A stretch of 64,000 bases of DNA. It comes from Planococcus citri. Its lineage: Eukaryota > Arthropoda > Insecta > Hemiptera > Pseudococcidae. Location of the stretch: NCBI RefSeq assembly GCF_950023065.1, contig NC_088678.1, positions 5,880,580 through 5,944,579 on the forward strand. The letters run 5' to 3'. The position numbers were made by a program, and so were the translations under genes. How positions within the stretch are numbered: position 1 is the stretch's first letter; every line of letters begins with the position of its first letter. Shown piece after piece: positions 22,900 through 35,910 of this stretch. The notes beneath the pieces were generated by a model. That model ran no database searches. It saw only the letters and a program-made list of their open reading frames with translations, and was not told the origin of the DNA.

Positions 22900-25039
22900 T
22901 AAGTTGTGCATGGCACATAAAAAAATCATTTAATTATTTATTTAGTTAGATGCTGACATAACTATTATAAGAAAGAGAAAAGATTTCATTGTGGCGCATT
23001 TATTCACTAAATTCGTACAAGTGTGTGTACTGTGTACCTTGGTTTTGTGACTGTTCTCAAAATTTACTCTTCAGTGAATGTTCTCAGAGATGAGTAAAGC
23101 TACAGAAATAAATTTTGTGTAGGTAGACTAGACATCTATGTCTAGAAAAGGAGTATTGCACATCTGCTATCGGAATTAATTTGGTGCTACTGGTAATTAG
23201 ATAATGGATATCCAATGAAAAAGATAAAGACTATACTCTCGCAGCATGTGATTGTACAGTAAATCACAGCAGGTGTTTGGTAACCATTGAAAATTCAAAA
23301 AGATAAGGGATTTTGGAATGCTCTCAAATCTTGCAGCTGGTGATCAACTCATTGAAAATTCTTAATTCAATAGAAACCAGATGAAATTTGCACCACAATT
23401 TTCTATGCCAGTTTCAGATACAGAATTCTTACCCCGTGCTGCATATTCCATTGTACCCCGCTAAACCTGCAGTATTATTTTAACACCAGCGGTTTAGAAT
23501 TTTTATAGCCAGCTGCAGTCTTATTCATATATCAAAAAGTTCATGGAACTTAGTAGAAACTACAAGATCAGTTTGCAAAATATGTGAACTTGAACTGAAC
23601 TTCACATTTGCCAACCTTTTTGATAAATAGTCTTATAATGTAAGACAATTTTAATGAAACGTCACAATGACAAAAGCGTTTTCCACAACATTTTTGGACC
23701 AAAATTAGCATTACGTTAAATGAGGAATTCAAAATCTATAAAGAAATAAGGGGAAAGCGTGTATGATTTTAGGGTGTTTTATGACGCAGAATCTGAATTT
23801 GACAAGCGTCTTCCTTATTTCTTTACAGATTTTAAATTCCCCATTTAATGTAATGCTAATTTTGGTTCAAATTTGTTTGTTGATAATGTAACAGACTAAT
23901 CCTGTCTATTGTTCCCTAAATTTTCATTGGTCGAAATGTCTTCCCTCTTTCTTGGGGGAGGAGCTTAAATTTGAGAATGAAATCGGCCTGTGGGATAGGC
24001 ATGAGTGAAGCTGAAGAGTTGAGGTTAGATTTTGATATTTGTGTAGAGCGGTTGTTGCGTTGAAATTAGTCTGATTTCTTGTGCTTTTATGTAGTGTTTA
24101 TTTTTTTAAAAGATCAAGAATTCCTAATTAGTGATTGCCCAGGTAACTCATCAATATTTTCTTATGGTAAATAATTTTTTTAATTAATTTTTTCAAGATG
24201 ATTTCAAATTAATTTTTTCTCTATTATTTCGAATGAGTTTCTTTGTGGTGACTTCAAATTAATTTTTTTTTTGGTGGAATTTAGAATTAATGTTTTTCAT
24301 GTTGATTTAGGATACATTTTAAGAGTGATCTAGGGTAGTTTTCAGTGATGAAAAGCAAAGAGCAAGAGTGTTGAAGAGACATTCTTTTAGATGAGTGAAA
24401 GCCAGAGTTTATAGTATGAAATGGACAATCTAAAAATTTAACAGGTATGTTCCCTTCTCACATAAATATTCCATTCACCCTATTGAGAAGGGCACTCGGG
24501 AAACTGTGATCAACATTTCTGTAGGCGCAAAAGTTCTGTAAAGGGATTCCTTGGGTACCTTGGTCAGAAGCACCACACGCGTATGAATCTGGTTCAATTG
24601 TGAACATTTTCTGGTGCACCACAGTCAGAAGTACCAACGAATTGTAAATTCAAGAAATTCAGGTTGGATTTGACAAATTTTGGTTTCAGTAAGCATTTAG
24701 GCATTATTCACATGGAGAAACCATAAAAATTGATTTTGATGTTTCTGACTGGAGAGGGGGCACCAAAAAATAATCAATTTCAGTACTTTCAACTGCGGTG
24801 TGCCTTAAAACATTGATTTTGGTACTGTTAACCAGGGTGCACTGGAAAATGTTCATGATCAGTATTTTGTTAGTTTTGACTGTTGACTGTGACTACTTGA
24901 GGGTTTACTTGAAGGAATGCAAGTGAAAGTGGAAGTGACAATATTTTTGACGTTGTTGGTTTTTTTTTTGCTGTAGTATTGGTAATTTTGTTTTTTGTTT
25001 TAAAATCTAATTATTTATTTTTTTGCAATGTTGTTTCAG
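22900..25039. other. Non-coding stretch
   Basis: No gene recognised. It contains a small inverted repeat at about 23690-23870 (listed separately) and loosely repeated phrases around 24530-24860 such as GGTGCACTGGAAAATGTTC. Confidence 0.5.
23690..23870. repeat. Small foldback repeat, about 55-bp arms
   Basis: Left arm ACCAAAATTAGCATTACG to AAAGAAATAAGG is matched in inverse by CCTTATTTCTTT to GCTAATTTTGGT, with a loop of about 60 bp that includes TGACGCAGAATCTG. It has the form of a MITE; no clear target duplication was found. Confidence 0.65.
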
Positions 25040-26389
25040 GTGCCTATAACACGATGAGACTGCTGCTATCAAATGAACATTTGTCACTACTGACCAAGTG
25101 TAAATTGTCTTCATGCTGCATTCAAATGATCCGGGTTTGATGATGTCTTCAGTGGCTCCGCTATCACTAATTCTTCTGCAACACACCTACATTCAGCTTT
25201 GGTGAGTTCAAAGCTTTGTGCATTGCAAATTAAGAATTTTCAGATATTGGAAAAAAAGTTTTACTCTTTTGTGTTGAAATTTCCAAAACTTGGTGGTTGG
25301 ATTTTTTCAAGCATCTTCCAGGTACAAATGCTGTACTGGTTTTCACAGTACTGTCTAAAAAAAGAAATCCGTAGCAATGAATTTTTAATTCAAAAGCCAT
25401 AGGTGGATAAGTAGGGTGAATTTGCCCCCGATAGCTTCAGGGTTGATATTTGCATGGAAGGTGGGTGTCATTGAGCACCCTTTGTCAGGAATCTGAAATG
25501 ACAATAAAAATTATTTCCTCGGCCTCATGTGAACCGAATATTAAAATTTTTTAGTGTGTTGTAAAGATCCATAAGAGATGTCCCTCTGAAAATTTTCACC
25601 CCCTCCTCCATATGTTCCCCTCAAAATGGCGTTTTTTTAGCTTTGTGTATCTGTTTTAGCGATGACCATGATACGGCACAAAAATGGGAATAACATTTTT
25701 AAATAATTGTGTTTTAGACCTCTAAAAAATTTGAGGTCGGCTGTGGTCAAAAATTGAAAAACTTAAGAGGGGGTAAAAATGGCTTCTGATGTAAATTATT
25801 ATTTTTGGCAAATGAGGCGTCCTTTCTCGTTTCTACATAAATCGACCCCCCCCCCCCAAACACGTATATGACGTACAATTTTATGCTTACCTCATCCACA
25901 CCCCTCCAGTGCCTCTGCCCCGCCCCAATTTTCACTGTACCATTTAAAATTGTGCTATTTTCATAATATTTGTGTCGTTTGATTTTTTTTCTGCATGAAA
26001 ACGTTTTGTTACGTTTTTGGTTACTTCAGTTATTACGTATTACATATAATTTTTAATTTATCAATTGTTTCAGGTGTTCGCCGAATGCTGACATATCCAA
26101 GCGCTGTCTTCGTGAGCTAAATTAAGTAGAAATGCCACCAGTCGTCGATTTCGTTGAGCACTACACCTTCTTGAAGAACAAGTCTCGATTGTACCTGATT
26201 GCGCAGCCTACTTCTTCTCAAGATGTCGCTTCATATCTGCTAGATTTGCTACTGTCGGTGATACGAGCTCTATTTTTGTCAACATTTATGCGATACCTGA
26301 TGGCTTCCTGGTAGCATGCAAATGGTTTGAAACAATTGTAATTTTTTGTGAACGAAGCAACGTGAAAATAACTTCCGGTTACCTCCCGA

Positions 26390-26677
26390 AGACTTAAGAA
26401 AATTGAAGAAGAAACATCCTTCAATAAAAAACATCTCGATCCGACATTTTTCGAACCAGGGGACTGGGTCCTAATGACAAACCATAAGTTATCATCCAGC
26501 GAAAAACGAACTTCTAGAAAGTTGTATCAAAAGAAAATAGGACCCTTTATAGTTATTCAAAGAAATGGCCAAAATTGCTACTTACTAGCACCAACCGATG
26601 ACACCACTCCCCAATTTGATCAAATTGACCATCGTAACCACCCTTGCTTATTATCTTATTTGAAGCAAGAATTTTGA
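26390..26677 (+). pseudogene. C-terminal fragment of an LTR-retrotransposon integrase
   Basis: One frame reads FFEPGDWVLMTNHKL, then KKIGPFIVIQRNGQNCYLLA, then a stop at 26677. The FxxGDWVL and K-GPF-V-...YxL pattern is the C-terminal domain of gypsy/BEL-type integrases. The rest of Pol is missing, so this is the tail of a lost element. Confidence 0.6.
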
Positions 26678-26679
26678 GA

Positions 26680-27520
26680 GATTTTTACGATAGATGTCTC
26701 AATAATTTCAATTTTCGGAATGAACTTGAAATATGTATTACGGAAATGATTGGAAATAATTATTTATTCGAGCTCTTTAATATGTACCTAGTAAGCACTC
26801 AAGTCTTTTTATTCAAGCTACGCGTCATAGATGGTGATATTATTGAAACCTTATTGTTAATGTATGTCTATAGAAAATATTAAGTTAGATGTTTTACCTG
26901 TACCCCCCTCCCACGTACCCCTCCCACTAGCCAATTTTTTCAGTGGTTTTACAAATTTGGATTTTTGTTCGCTGATAGTGGCACATACTTGATGACATTT
27001 TGATTCGCCCCTTCCCTCCTCCCCATATTTTTTCTTAATGTATTTGATACTGCCACGCTTTCGATGGAATTTCGTTTCCCTTCCCCTGTTCCATTGTTTT
27101 CAGAATTTGATTTTTGATTTCTGATACGTCGGATGAATTCTTGATAGTTCCCCTCCCCTTTTTTTTCATGATTTGATACCGGATTAATAGACTTGTATTC
27201 CAACTCTTTGATATTGATGGGTATCATATTTTGGAAATTTTAAATCCCCCCTTATTTTTTCGGGATTTGATACTGGATCAATAAATTTGAGCTCCCAGAC
27301 GAGTGTATTTTTGCAAGCAGTTGAATGTTTTAGAGTGCAGATGCGAGTGGTGCGAGTGTTCGATGTTTTCGAGTGGTGCTAGTGGTGTGAGTGTGTTGTA
27401 GGGGATGCGGTTGTGGCTGGTCTTGTTAAGTTCTGTCCATCCTTGCCTGTTAGTGCATCAACCCACAACCGTACTTTTTCCACTGTTTCACGTCAACCTG
27501 GCGGCGTGATCCCCTGAAAA
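26680..27520. other. Non-coding stretch
   Basis: AT-rich with C-rich islands. Loosely repeated phrases of the type TTTGATACTGG and ATTTTTTCGGGATTTGATAC occur between 26940 and 27290. No gene recognised. Confidence 0.45.
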
Positions 27521-27529
27521 TTTTACTTT

Positions 27530-28320
27530 CTGATAGTATGGCGCCTACTTTAGCCATTTACGTAGTTCTGCATCCGCGAATCCACATACGTACTCGCGCG
27601 GCGTATCGTGGAGTCCACTGTATTCGGCCGGTACGGAGCTGATCAGCTGGATTTCATGCAGCATCTACAGCTACACGAAGAAACGCATCCACGGTTCACG
27701 GGCTCTCGCTCAAGGTTCCGTCTCGATGGTCATCAAAGCCGTATGGTGTTGGGGGAGCGTCATTCGGCGACTTGTCTGCTATCGTGCTTCGGCACAGCGG
27801 CCTGCTCAATGGTGGCGTAGTCCCCTGGCTCACCCCTGCGACGCTCAGTGGGGTCGTCATTATACGGCGGCTTCGACTGTATACCCAAGTCACAATAAGG
27901 GGTTGTCGTAAGAGGTTACGACTCATACGGTGGAAACGTTTGCGTTCCATCTAGTGGTGCGAGCCGTGGCCTATGACCAGCTCAATCTGCGAACCTTACT
28001 TCCGGGCTGGTAAAGATGTGAGCGGGGATGGTTAATATCAGCCTATCCTGCGTAACGGTATTGCCATTTGCCCGCCGTCTACTATCAGTCCTGCCTTCAT
28101 CTGGATCCCCAGAGATTCGTCTCTCCGATCCAACCCCACGCAGTACAGTGGTGCACTCTAGGTTTTGCATCACTTGCTCGCGTGAGAGTGAGTTTTTTTT
28201 GAGAGAGAAATGTCAAAGGCTGACCTGGTTTCGTTGCTTCGGTCAACTTGCCAGGCAGGTGAGCGTGTGTGTAGCGAGTATGGTGATCTGGACTGCGTAC
28301 GACGACGATTTCTGGTTGTA
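27530..28320. other. GC-rich block of unknown nature
   Basis: About 800 bp clearly richer in G and C than everything around it, with many CpGs. Open frames exist on both strands (for example 27608-27820 + and 27950-27696 -), but none shows a recognisable domain. It could be a CpG-island-like promoter, an exon of an unknown gene, or the relic of a GC-rich element. Confidence 0.4.
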
Positions 28321-28671
28321 AATTGAATTTGCGTTTTTTAACATTTTTTTTATGAAAAATTACGTAGTGGGAATGTAATTGTAAATTGACGAAGGGTAAT
28401 TGGTTGAAATTTTCGCGAAATTGGGTTGTTGTAATACGGGATTTTATTTTTGAGGGTTACAAACGTGTATTTTTGGAAAAAAAATTGGCGTACAGTTTTT
28501 CAGCTACCTATTTTGAATGTTAGTATAAAATTTCACCTATCCCTCTTGTTTTTTATTAGCCAGGTAATTTTTATTTGAATTTGGTGCATTTTTTTCGTGA
28601 ATACCGAAATGTTAAATCGTGTGCAAAAATATCGGAATAATCGAAATTTTAATGACCCCTCCCCCTCACCC

Positions 28672-28701
28672 CCCTCCCTCCCTCCCTCCCTCCCTCCCCT
28701 C
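28672..28701. repeat. (CCCT)n microsatellite
   Basis: CCTC/CCCT tandem run at the edge of a C-rich stretch. Confidence 0.85.
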
Positions 28702-29339
28702 CGAGCCGTACCAATCTTTCATTAGATTGTAATTTTTCAATACCGAATTTGTTTTATTATTGTTGAATCTATTATATGTAATATGTGTATTTGTACTTGA
28801 AAATAAGTTTGTAATCCTTGTTATTTTATCATTGTTAATTTGGTGCGCACCTATATTGTATTGTATTATCAATTTATGCGATGTAATATTTTGTACTGAT
28901 GGATCAAGGTTTTTCACGTCGAGCGGCCGGCGTGTTTTTTTTTTAGCCCAGATCGATCATATCTGTGTAGAATTAGTGTATGTAATTTTTTTTCTTCGCC
29001 GCTGATTTGATTTCTGGTTGTCTGGTGTTTGATTTTATTGATGGTAATTTCTTACAGCGAATTTATCGACGATGGATCGAATTATATCGATTGATGTACT
29101 GGAAATGATCGAAAAGCCAATTCGCTCATCAGCTATAATCACGATGAATTTGATTGAATTTGGAAAAATTGTTAGGAACTCGTTATGGCTGTAATTATTC
29201 GGAACATTGCCTTTATTTTCGCGGAAAATCTCGAATTTTGAGCGCTAAATTTGATGAAAAATTGACCAAGACGTACAATTTTGATGTAAAGTTGTGCTTA
29301 AACCAGTTATTTGGCACTCCTGTCGGATTTGAATAGTCA

Positions 29340-30500
29340 AATGAAGATTATTTTTAGGCTGCCAAAGAAATTGCCTACCTTCAAGGCAAACACTGTATTC
29401 GAAAGGTGAGCTTTTTCGACGAATTTAATGCGTATAATTAGCAAGCCTGGCTTGGATAAATTGATTGTGTCAAAGAAGTTGCCTACTCGCAAGGCGCAAA
29501 ATTCATTCAAAACGTGGGGTTTTTCAACGAAACTAACACGATTTCAATGTAGGTAAACCTGTTCTTAACCCGGTAAGTTGGTATTCCTGACTGAAATAAA
29601 TTGTAAAGAATTCTGCGGGCTCGATTTACCCCAGTATAGTCTTTTTCACGTTCGTAGAGGGCTTTAAAATGCAGAAAAATGGGAAAATGATCGAACGTGT
29701 CAAAAAAGTTGCCTACCCGTCAGGGGCAAAAATTAATTCAAAACGTGGGGTTTTTCAACGAAACTAACACGATTTCAATGTAGGTAAACCTGTTCTTAAC
29801 CCGGTAAGTTGGTATTCCTGACTGAAATAAATTGTAAAGAATTCTGCGGTCTCGGTTTGCCCCAGTATAGTCTTTTTCATGTTCGTACAGGGCTTTAAAA
29901 TGGAGAAAAATGGGACAATAATCGAACGTGTCAAAAAAGTTGCCTACCCGTAAGGGGCAAAAATCATTCGAAACGTGGGGGTTTTCAGATGTTTAATTTT
30001 TTATGATGGAAATGATCGGAGAAAAATGCAATTTCTATGTTAATCTGTTCTTAAACCGGTAAGTTGGCAACCCTGACTGAAATAAATGGTAAATTTGGAC
30101 TCAGTGGCCTCGATTCACCCACTAGTCACTTTTTTCACGTTCATAGGGGGTTTAAAAAAGAGAAAAATAGGAAAATAATTGAACGTGTCGAAGAAGTTGC
30201 CTACTTGTATGGCGTAAAAATTATTCGAAACGTGGGGTTTTTCAACTAATGGAAATGATCGGAAAAAACCACACAATTTTTATGTTAATCTGTTCTTAAA
30301 CCGGTAAGTTGGCAACCCTGACTGATATAAATGGTAAATTTATACTCAGTGGCCTCGATTCACCCCGAGTCACTTTTTTTCACGTTCGTTAAGAGGTTTA
30401 AAAAGGAGAAAAATGGGAAAATAATTGAACGTGTCAAAGAAGTTGCCTACTCGTAAGGCGCAAAAATTATTCGAAACGTGGTTTTTTTCAACGTTCAACG
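29340..30500. repeat. Satellite, 231-257 bp units, about five copies
   Basis: The anchor GAACGTGTCAAAAAAGTTGC recurs at about 29462 (diverged), 29693, 29924, 30181 and 30426, giving spacings of 231, 231, 257 and 245. Each unit also contains GTTCTTAAACCGGTAAGTTGG. The first three copies are closest to each other. Confidence 0.9.
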
Positions 30501-30539
30501 AATGCGATTTTTAAGAAATTATCGTCGATTGAATATTGA

Positions 30540-31480
30540 AATGAATTCAATTCGAATTTTGTTTTTTTTTTTTTAGAAATCCCCCCCCCCCGGGTTCTAG
30601 CGCTAAAATAATGCCAAATTCGTGATTTCAAAATTCTCCCATCCGAAAAATGAAAAATGCAGTCATTTTTTTACAAATAAATCCAGAGTTATGTTTAGTC
30701 ATTTTTACGGAGATGGTGTCTCAACACAGCCCATTGCTCATTGTGGAGACGTGTTAATATAGTTGCCTATCGAGAAATTTGCAGGCGTTGGTTAATTTTT
30801 CACCAGGAACTCGAATCTGTGACGAATTGTTCAAAATATCAACGTATTTTTGTAATAACTTGAGGTCGCTGCTCCCTGATCACGATTTTGATGTTATTTC
30901 TACGTTTTGACGATGTTTCATAGTAATTTGAGGTCGTAGATTACGAATTATCATTTAAAAATGTTTGATGCTTACGATAAAATATTCAAGGAATCGTTAA
31001 AATGGCATACATAATAAAACACAAATATTTATTAATGATTTCTATTTTCGTAAAATTACAAATTTATTGCAACAAAATACAAATATTTATTAATGGATTT
31101 ATTCTCAAGAATGAAATCAGAGTAAGTACTGTGAAGTTGATGACTGCAGACTGCACAGAATCTTCCAGCTTGCACTTCGTAAGTATTCGAACATCTTTGA
31201 AAATAAATATTATAGAATCATCCACCTCTCCACATGACGTGTGAATGCATAATAAAATCTGCAACAAAGCAACACATTAAGAAGTCATTTTATTGAAAAC
31301 GTAGTTTGTGGAATATTCGGAATTTCTCACTAAAGCAGCGATCCATACTCCAAATAGATTACAGATTCGAACTCGACGACCTCGAATCTGTCAGAAATCG
31401 TTTGGAAAAAAATGCAAAATTTGGTCGTTTTTTTAGAGCCCAAAAATGGACCATTTTGAGCAGAAGGAAGCGCCCTCAGG
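30540..31480. other. Spacer between two satellites
   Basis: AT-rich, with a T-run and a C-run near 30555-30590 and the phrase AAATATTTATTAATG repeated at 31023-31095. No gene recognised. Confidence 0.45.
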
Positions 31481-31491
31481 GCAATCTGACG

Positions 31492-31685
31492 CCGGAAATG
31501 AATTCGCCGTCTCGAAAAACCCTCATGGTCGAAAATCCCACTCGATTCAACCCGTATTTCGAGGGGTCACTTTTTTTGAGAAAAAGAGAGCTTTTTGCTC
31601 TAAAAAATGACCCCTTGAAATATGGATTGAATCGAGTGGGATTTTCGGCTGTGGGGGTTTTTGGGGACGACGAATTCATTTCCGG
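31492..31685. repeat. Palindrome at the left edge of the 401-bp satellite
   Basis: Arms of about 95 bp run from CCGGAAATGAATTCG inward to a centre near 31590 (AGAGAGCTTTTTGCTCT) and back out to CGAATTCATTTCCGG. The right arm passes into the satellite, whose units carry the related CGAATTCGTTTCCGG. Confidence 0.85.
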
Positions 31686-34600
31686 TATTGATTCTGCCAA
31701 AAAGCTCAAAGTTCTCTGAGAAATGAAGCTTTTTTTCATAAAAGTTGAACTTTCAAGGAGAAAAAAGCTCGATCGATTAAAATAAACGAGCTTGACGTGA
31801 TCAGCGATGCTGAATTAGTGATAATCGACTATTCGTACACGCTATTTGGCTTACATTCGGCCAAAAAACTCAATTTTGATGAAAACAAATTTTGAAAAAA
31901 ATAATGCAGCGCTTCAGGCGGCAGAAAACGGAACTTCTTTTCTGATCGTCAAAAATACGTTGTAAATACACCTTTCTTTAACCTTTCTATATCCCAAAAT
32001 CAGGATTACAAAAGAACTTCTCATTTTCACCGCCTGCAGCGCTGCACCTATAATTTTGAACTTTTGAATCAATTTTGCGAGCTTTAGTGTGCTTTTCAGA
32101 CTGCACGTAAAGCTCGAATGGGGGGTTTTCACCCTCGGAGAATCCGTTTCCGATGTTAGTTTTGCCAAAAAGCTCAAAGTTCTCTGAAAAACCGAGCTTT
32201 TTTTCATAAAAGTTGAACTTTTAGGTAGAAAAAAGCTCGATTGATCGAAACTAACGAGCTTGACGTAATCAGCGATACTTGATTAGTAATAATCGACCAT
32301 TCGTACACGCTTTTTGACTTGCATTCGACTGAAAAGCTCAATTTTGGAAAATTGCATATTTGCCAATTTTGATCACTTTTGAGTATAATTTGATGCAAAA
32401 TGAGACCAATTTCATTAAGAGAATATAGGATATTAGGAGGTTCGATACTCCTAATACTTGAACTTTCGAATCAATTTTGCGAGCTTTAGGGAGCTTTTTA
32501 GCCTGTACGAACAGTACGAACAGGGGGGGTTTTGCAGGTGGAGAATCCGTTTCCGACGTTAGTGTTGCCAAAAAACTCAAAGTTCTCTCCGAAATGAAGC
32601 TTTTTTCCACAAAAGTCGAACTTTCAGGTAGATAAAAGCTCGATCGAATGAAATAAACGAGCCTGACGTAATCAGCGATGCCGAATTAGTGATAATCGAC
32701 TATTCGTACAGGCTATTTGGCTTTCATTTGGCCAAAAAGCTCAATTTTTGAAAAGTACAAGTTTTCCAAATTTGATCATTTTCGAGTATATTTGGGGGTA
32801 AATGAGACCAATTTCATTAGGAGAATATGGAGAGGAGGTTCGATACTCCTAATACTTGAACTTTCAAATCAATTTTTTGAGCTTAGAGAGCTTTTTAGAC
32901 AGTACGAATGGTACGAATAGGGGGGTTTTTGGGTACCGCGAATACGTTTCCGGTGTTGGTTATTGCAAAAAGCTCAAAGTTTCCTCTCAAATGAAGCTTT
33001 TTTTCATAAAAGTTGAACTTTCAGGTGGAAAAAAGCTCGATCGACTGAAATAAGCGAGCTTGACGTGATCAGCGATGCCGAATTAGTGATAATCGACTAT
33101 TCGTACACCCTATTTGGCTTTCATTCGGTGAAAAAGCTCAATTTTGAAAAAGTTCATATTTGCTGATTTTAGTCATTTTCGAGTATATTTGATGCTAAAT
33201 GAGACCAATTTCATTAGGAGAATATGAGATATTAGGAGGTTCGATACTCCTAATACTTGAACTTTCGAATCGATTTTGCGAGCTTTAGAGAGCTTTTTAG
33301 GGTGTACGAACCGTTCGAATAGGGGGGTTTTTGGGTACGGCGAATTCGTTTCCGGTGTTGGTTCTTCCAAAAAGCTCAAAGTTCCCTCCGAAATGAAGCT
33401 TTTTTTCACAAAAGTTGAACTTTCAGGTAGAAAAAAGCTCGATCGATCATAATAAATGAAATTGACGTGATCAGCGAAGCTGAATTAGTGATAATCGACT
33501 ATTCGTACACCCTATTTGGCTTTAATTCGGCCAAAAAGCTCAATTTTTGAAAAGCACAACTTTTCCAATTTTTATAATTTTCGAATATATTAGATGCTAA
33601 ATGAGACCAATTTCATTAGGAGAATATGAGATATTAGGAGGTTCGATACTCCTAATACTTGAACTTTCGAATCAATTTTGCGAGCTTTAGAGAGCTTTTT
33701 AGACTGTACGAACAGTCCGAATGGAGGGTTTTTGGGTACGGCGAATTGGTTTCCGGTGTTGGTACTGCCGAAAAGCTCAAAGTTCGCTCCGAAATGAAGC
33801 TTTTTTTCATAAAAGTTAAACTTTTATGAGGAAAAAAGCTCGATCGATCAAAATAAACAAAATTGACGTGATCAGCGATGCTTAATTAGTAATAACCGAC
33901 TATTGGTACACCCTATTTGGCTTTCATTCCGTCAAAAAGCTCAATTTTGAAAAAGTTCATATTTGCTAATTTTAGTCATTTTTGAGTATATTTGATGCTA
34001 AATGAGACAGATTTCATGGTTCAATGCTCCTAATACTTGAACTTTTGAATCAATTTTGCGAGCTTTAGAGAGCTTTTTAGACAGTATGAACAGTACGAAT
34101 AGGGGGGTTTTTGGGGTCGGCGAATTCGTTTCCGTAGTTAGTTCTTGCAAAAAGCTCAAAGTTTCCTATGAAATAAAGCTTTTTTTCATAAAAGTTGAGC
34201 TTTCAGGACGAAAAAAGGTCGTTCGATCAGAATAAATGAAATTGACGTGATCAGCGATGCTGAATTAGTGATAATCGACTATTCGTACAGGCTATTTAGC
34301 TTCCATTCGGCTAAAAAGCTCAATTTTTGAAAAGCACAAATTTTCCAATTTTGATCATTTCCGAATATATTAAATGCTAAAAGAGACCAATTTCATTAGG
34401 AGAATATAGAGTATTAGGAGGTTCGATACTCCTAATACTTGAACTTTTGAATCAATTTTGCGAGCTTTAGAGAGCTTTTTAGGCTGTATGTAAAGTACGA
34501 ATAGGGGGGTTTTTGGGTACGGTGAATTCGTTTCCGGTGTTGGTTCTGCCAAAAAGCTCAAAGTTCCCTCCGAAATGAAGCTTTTTTCCACAAAAGTTGA

Positions 34601-35910
34601 ACTTTCAGGTAGAAAAAACCTCGATCGACAAAAATAAAGGACCTTGAAGTGATCAGCGATGCCGAATTAGTGATAACCGACTATTCGTACAAGCTATTTT
34701 GCTTTCATTCCGTCAAAAAGCTCAATTTTGAAAAAGTTCATATTTGCTAATTTTAGTCATTTTTGAGTATATTTGATGCTAAATGAGACCGATTTCATTA
34801 GGAGAATACAGATTATTAGGAGGTTCAATACACCTAATACTGGAACTTTTGAATCAATTTTGTGAGCTTTAGAGAGCTTTTTAGCCTATACCTAAAGTCC
34901 GAATGGGGGGTTTTCACACGCGGAGAATTCGTTTCCGGTGTTGGTTCTTTCAAAAAGCTCAAAGTTCGCCGTGAACTGAAGCTTTTTTTCATAAATGTTG
35001 AACTTTCAGGCACAAAAAAGCTTTAACGCTTAAAATAAATGAACTTGACGTTATCAGCGATGCTGAATTAGTGAAAATCGACTAATCGTACACTTTATTT
35101 CACCTTTATGCGGCCAAAAAGCTCAATTTTGAAAAAGTTCATATTTGCTAATTTTAGTCATTTTCGAGTATATTTGATGCTAAATGAGACCAATTTCATT
35201 AGGAGAATATGGGATATTAGGAGGTTCGATACTCCTAATACTTGAACTTTTGAATACATTTTGTGAGCTTTAGAGAGCTTTTTAGACTGTACGAACAGTC
35301 CGAATGCAGGGTTTTTGGATACGGCGAACTCGTTTCCGGCGTTGGTTCTGCCAAAAAGCTCAAAGTTCTTTCCGAAATGAAGCTTTTTTCACAAAAGTTG
35401 AATTTTTAGGTACAAAAAAGCTCGATCGACAGAAAAATAAACGATCTTGACGTTAGCATTGATGCTTAATTAGTAATAATCGACTATTCGTACACCCTAT
35501 TTCGCTTTAATTCGGCCAAAAAGCTCAATTTTGAAAAAGTTCATATTTGCTGATTTTAGTCGTTTTCGAGTATATTTGATGCTGAATAAGACCATTTCTA
35601 TTAGGAGAATATAGGATATTACAGGATTCTATATTCCTAATACTTGAACTCTTGAATCGAATTTTCCGAGCTTTAGAGAGCTTTTTAGACTGTACGTAAA
35701 GTCCGAATGGGGGTTTTCATACCCGGAGAATCCGTTTCCGGTGTTGGTTTTGCCAAAATGCTGAAAGTTCCCTCCGAAATGAAGCTTGTTTTCCAAAAAG
35801 TTGAACTTTCATAAATAGAAAAACGCCCGATCGATCAGAATAAACGAGATTGACGTGATCAGCGATGCTTAATTATAATTAGTGATAATTGACTATTCGT
35901 ACAGCACGAT
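31640..35910. repeat. Satellite array, about 401-bp unit, ten to eleven copies
   Basis: The anchor CTAATACTTG (one copy reads CTAATACTGG) recurs at 32451, 32849, 33250, 33652, 34030, 34432, 34834, 35235 and 35637, giving spacings of 398, 401, 402, 378, 402, 402, 401 and 402. Each unit contains CTTTAGAGAGCTTTTTAG, AAAAAGCTCAAAGTT, AAAAAGCTCGATCGA and a GATCAGCGATGC stretch. Copies are diverged by substitutions and small gaps, so this is an old but length-stable array. Open frames in it are by-products. Confidence 0.94.

Larger units (their letters stand above)
22598..26133 (+). ncRNA. Candidate spliced transcript, possibly non-coding
   Basis: Three segments sit behind closely similar acceptors (TTGTTTCAG or CAATTGTTTCAG) and each starts with GTG: 22598-22898 (donor GTAAGT), 25040-25201 (donor GTGAGT) and from 26074. 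No long frame joins them. In the first, one frame reads YPMDIDAISSSSIIARMLAA without known homology. A 60-codon frame at 26132-26314 with a fair start context follows the third acceptor. The tandem duplication gives a second copy of the first acceptor at 21407. This could be a long non-coding RNA or the remains of a gene; the evidence is splice signals only. Confidence 0.25.

Noticed and set aside
27608..27954. Overlapping frames in the GC-rich block
   Set aside because: Long frames are expected in GC-rich DNA; none has a recognisable motif, so the block is listed without a coding call.
31306..34591. Repeated frames with KKSFISEGTLSFL-type starts
   Set aside because: Produced by the 401-bp satellite and its edge palindrome; they recur once per unit and carry no known domain.
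29340..35910. Possible CRISPR array
   Set aside because: Units of 231-401 bp diverge throughout with no short conserved repeat and unique spacers; these are satellites.
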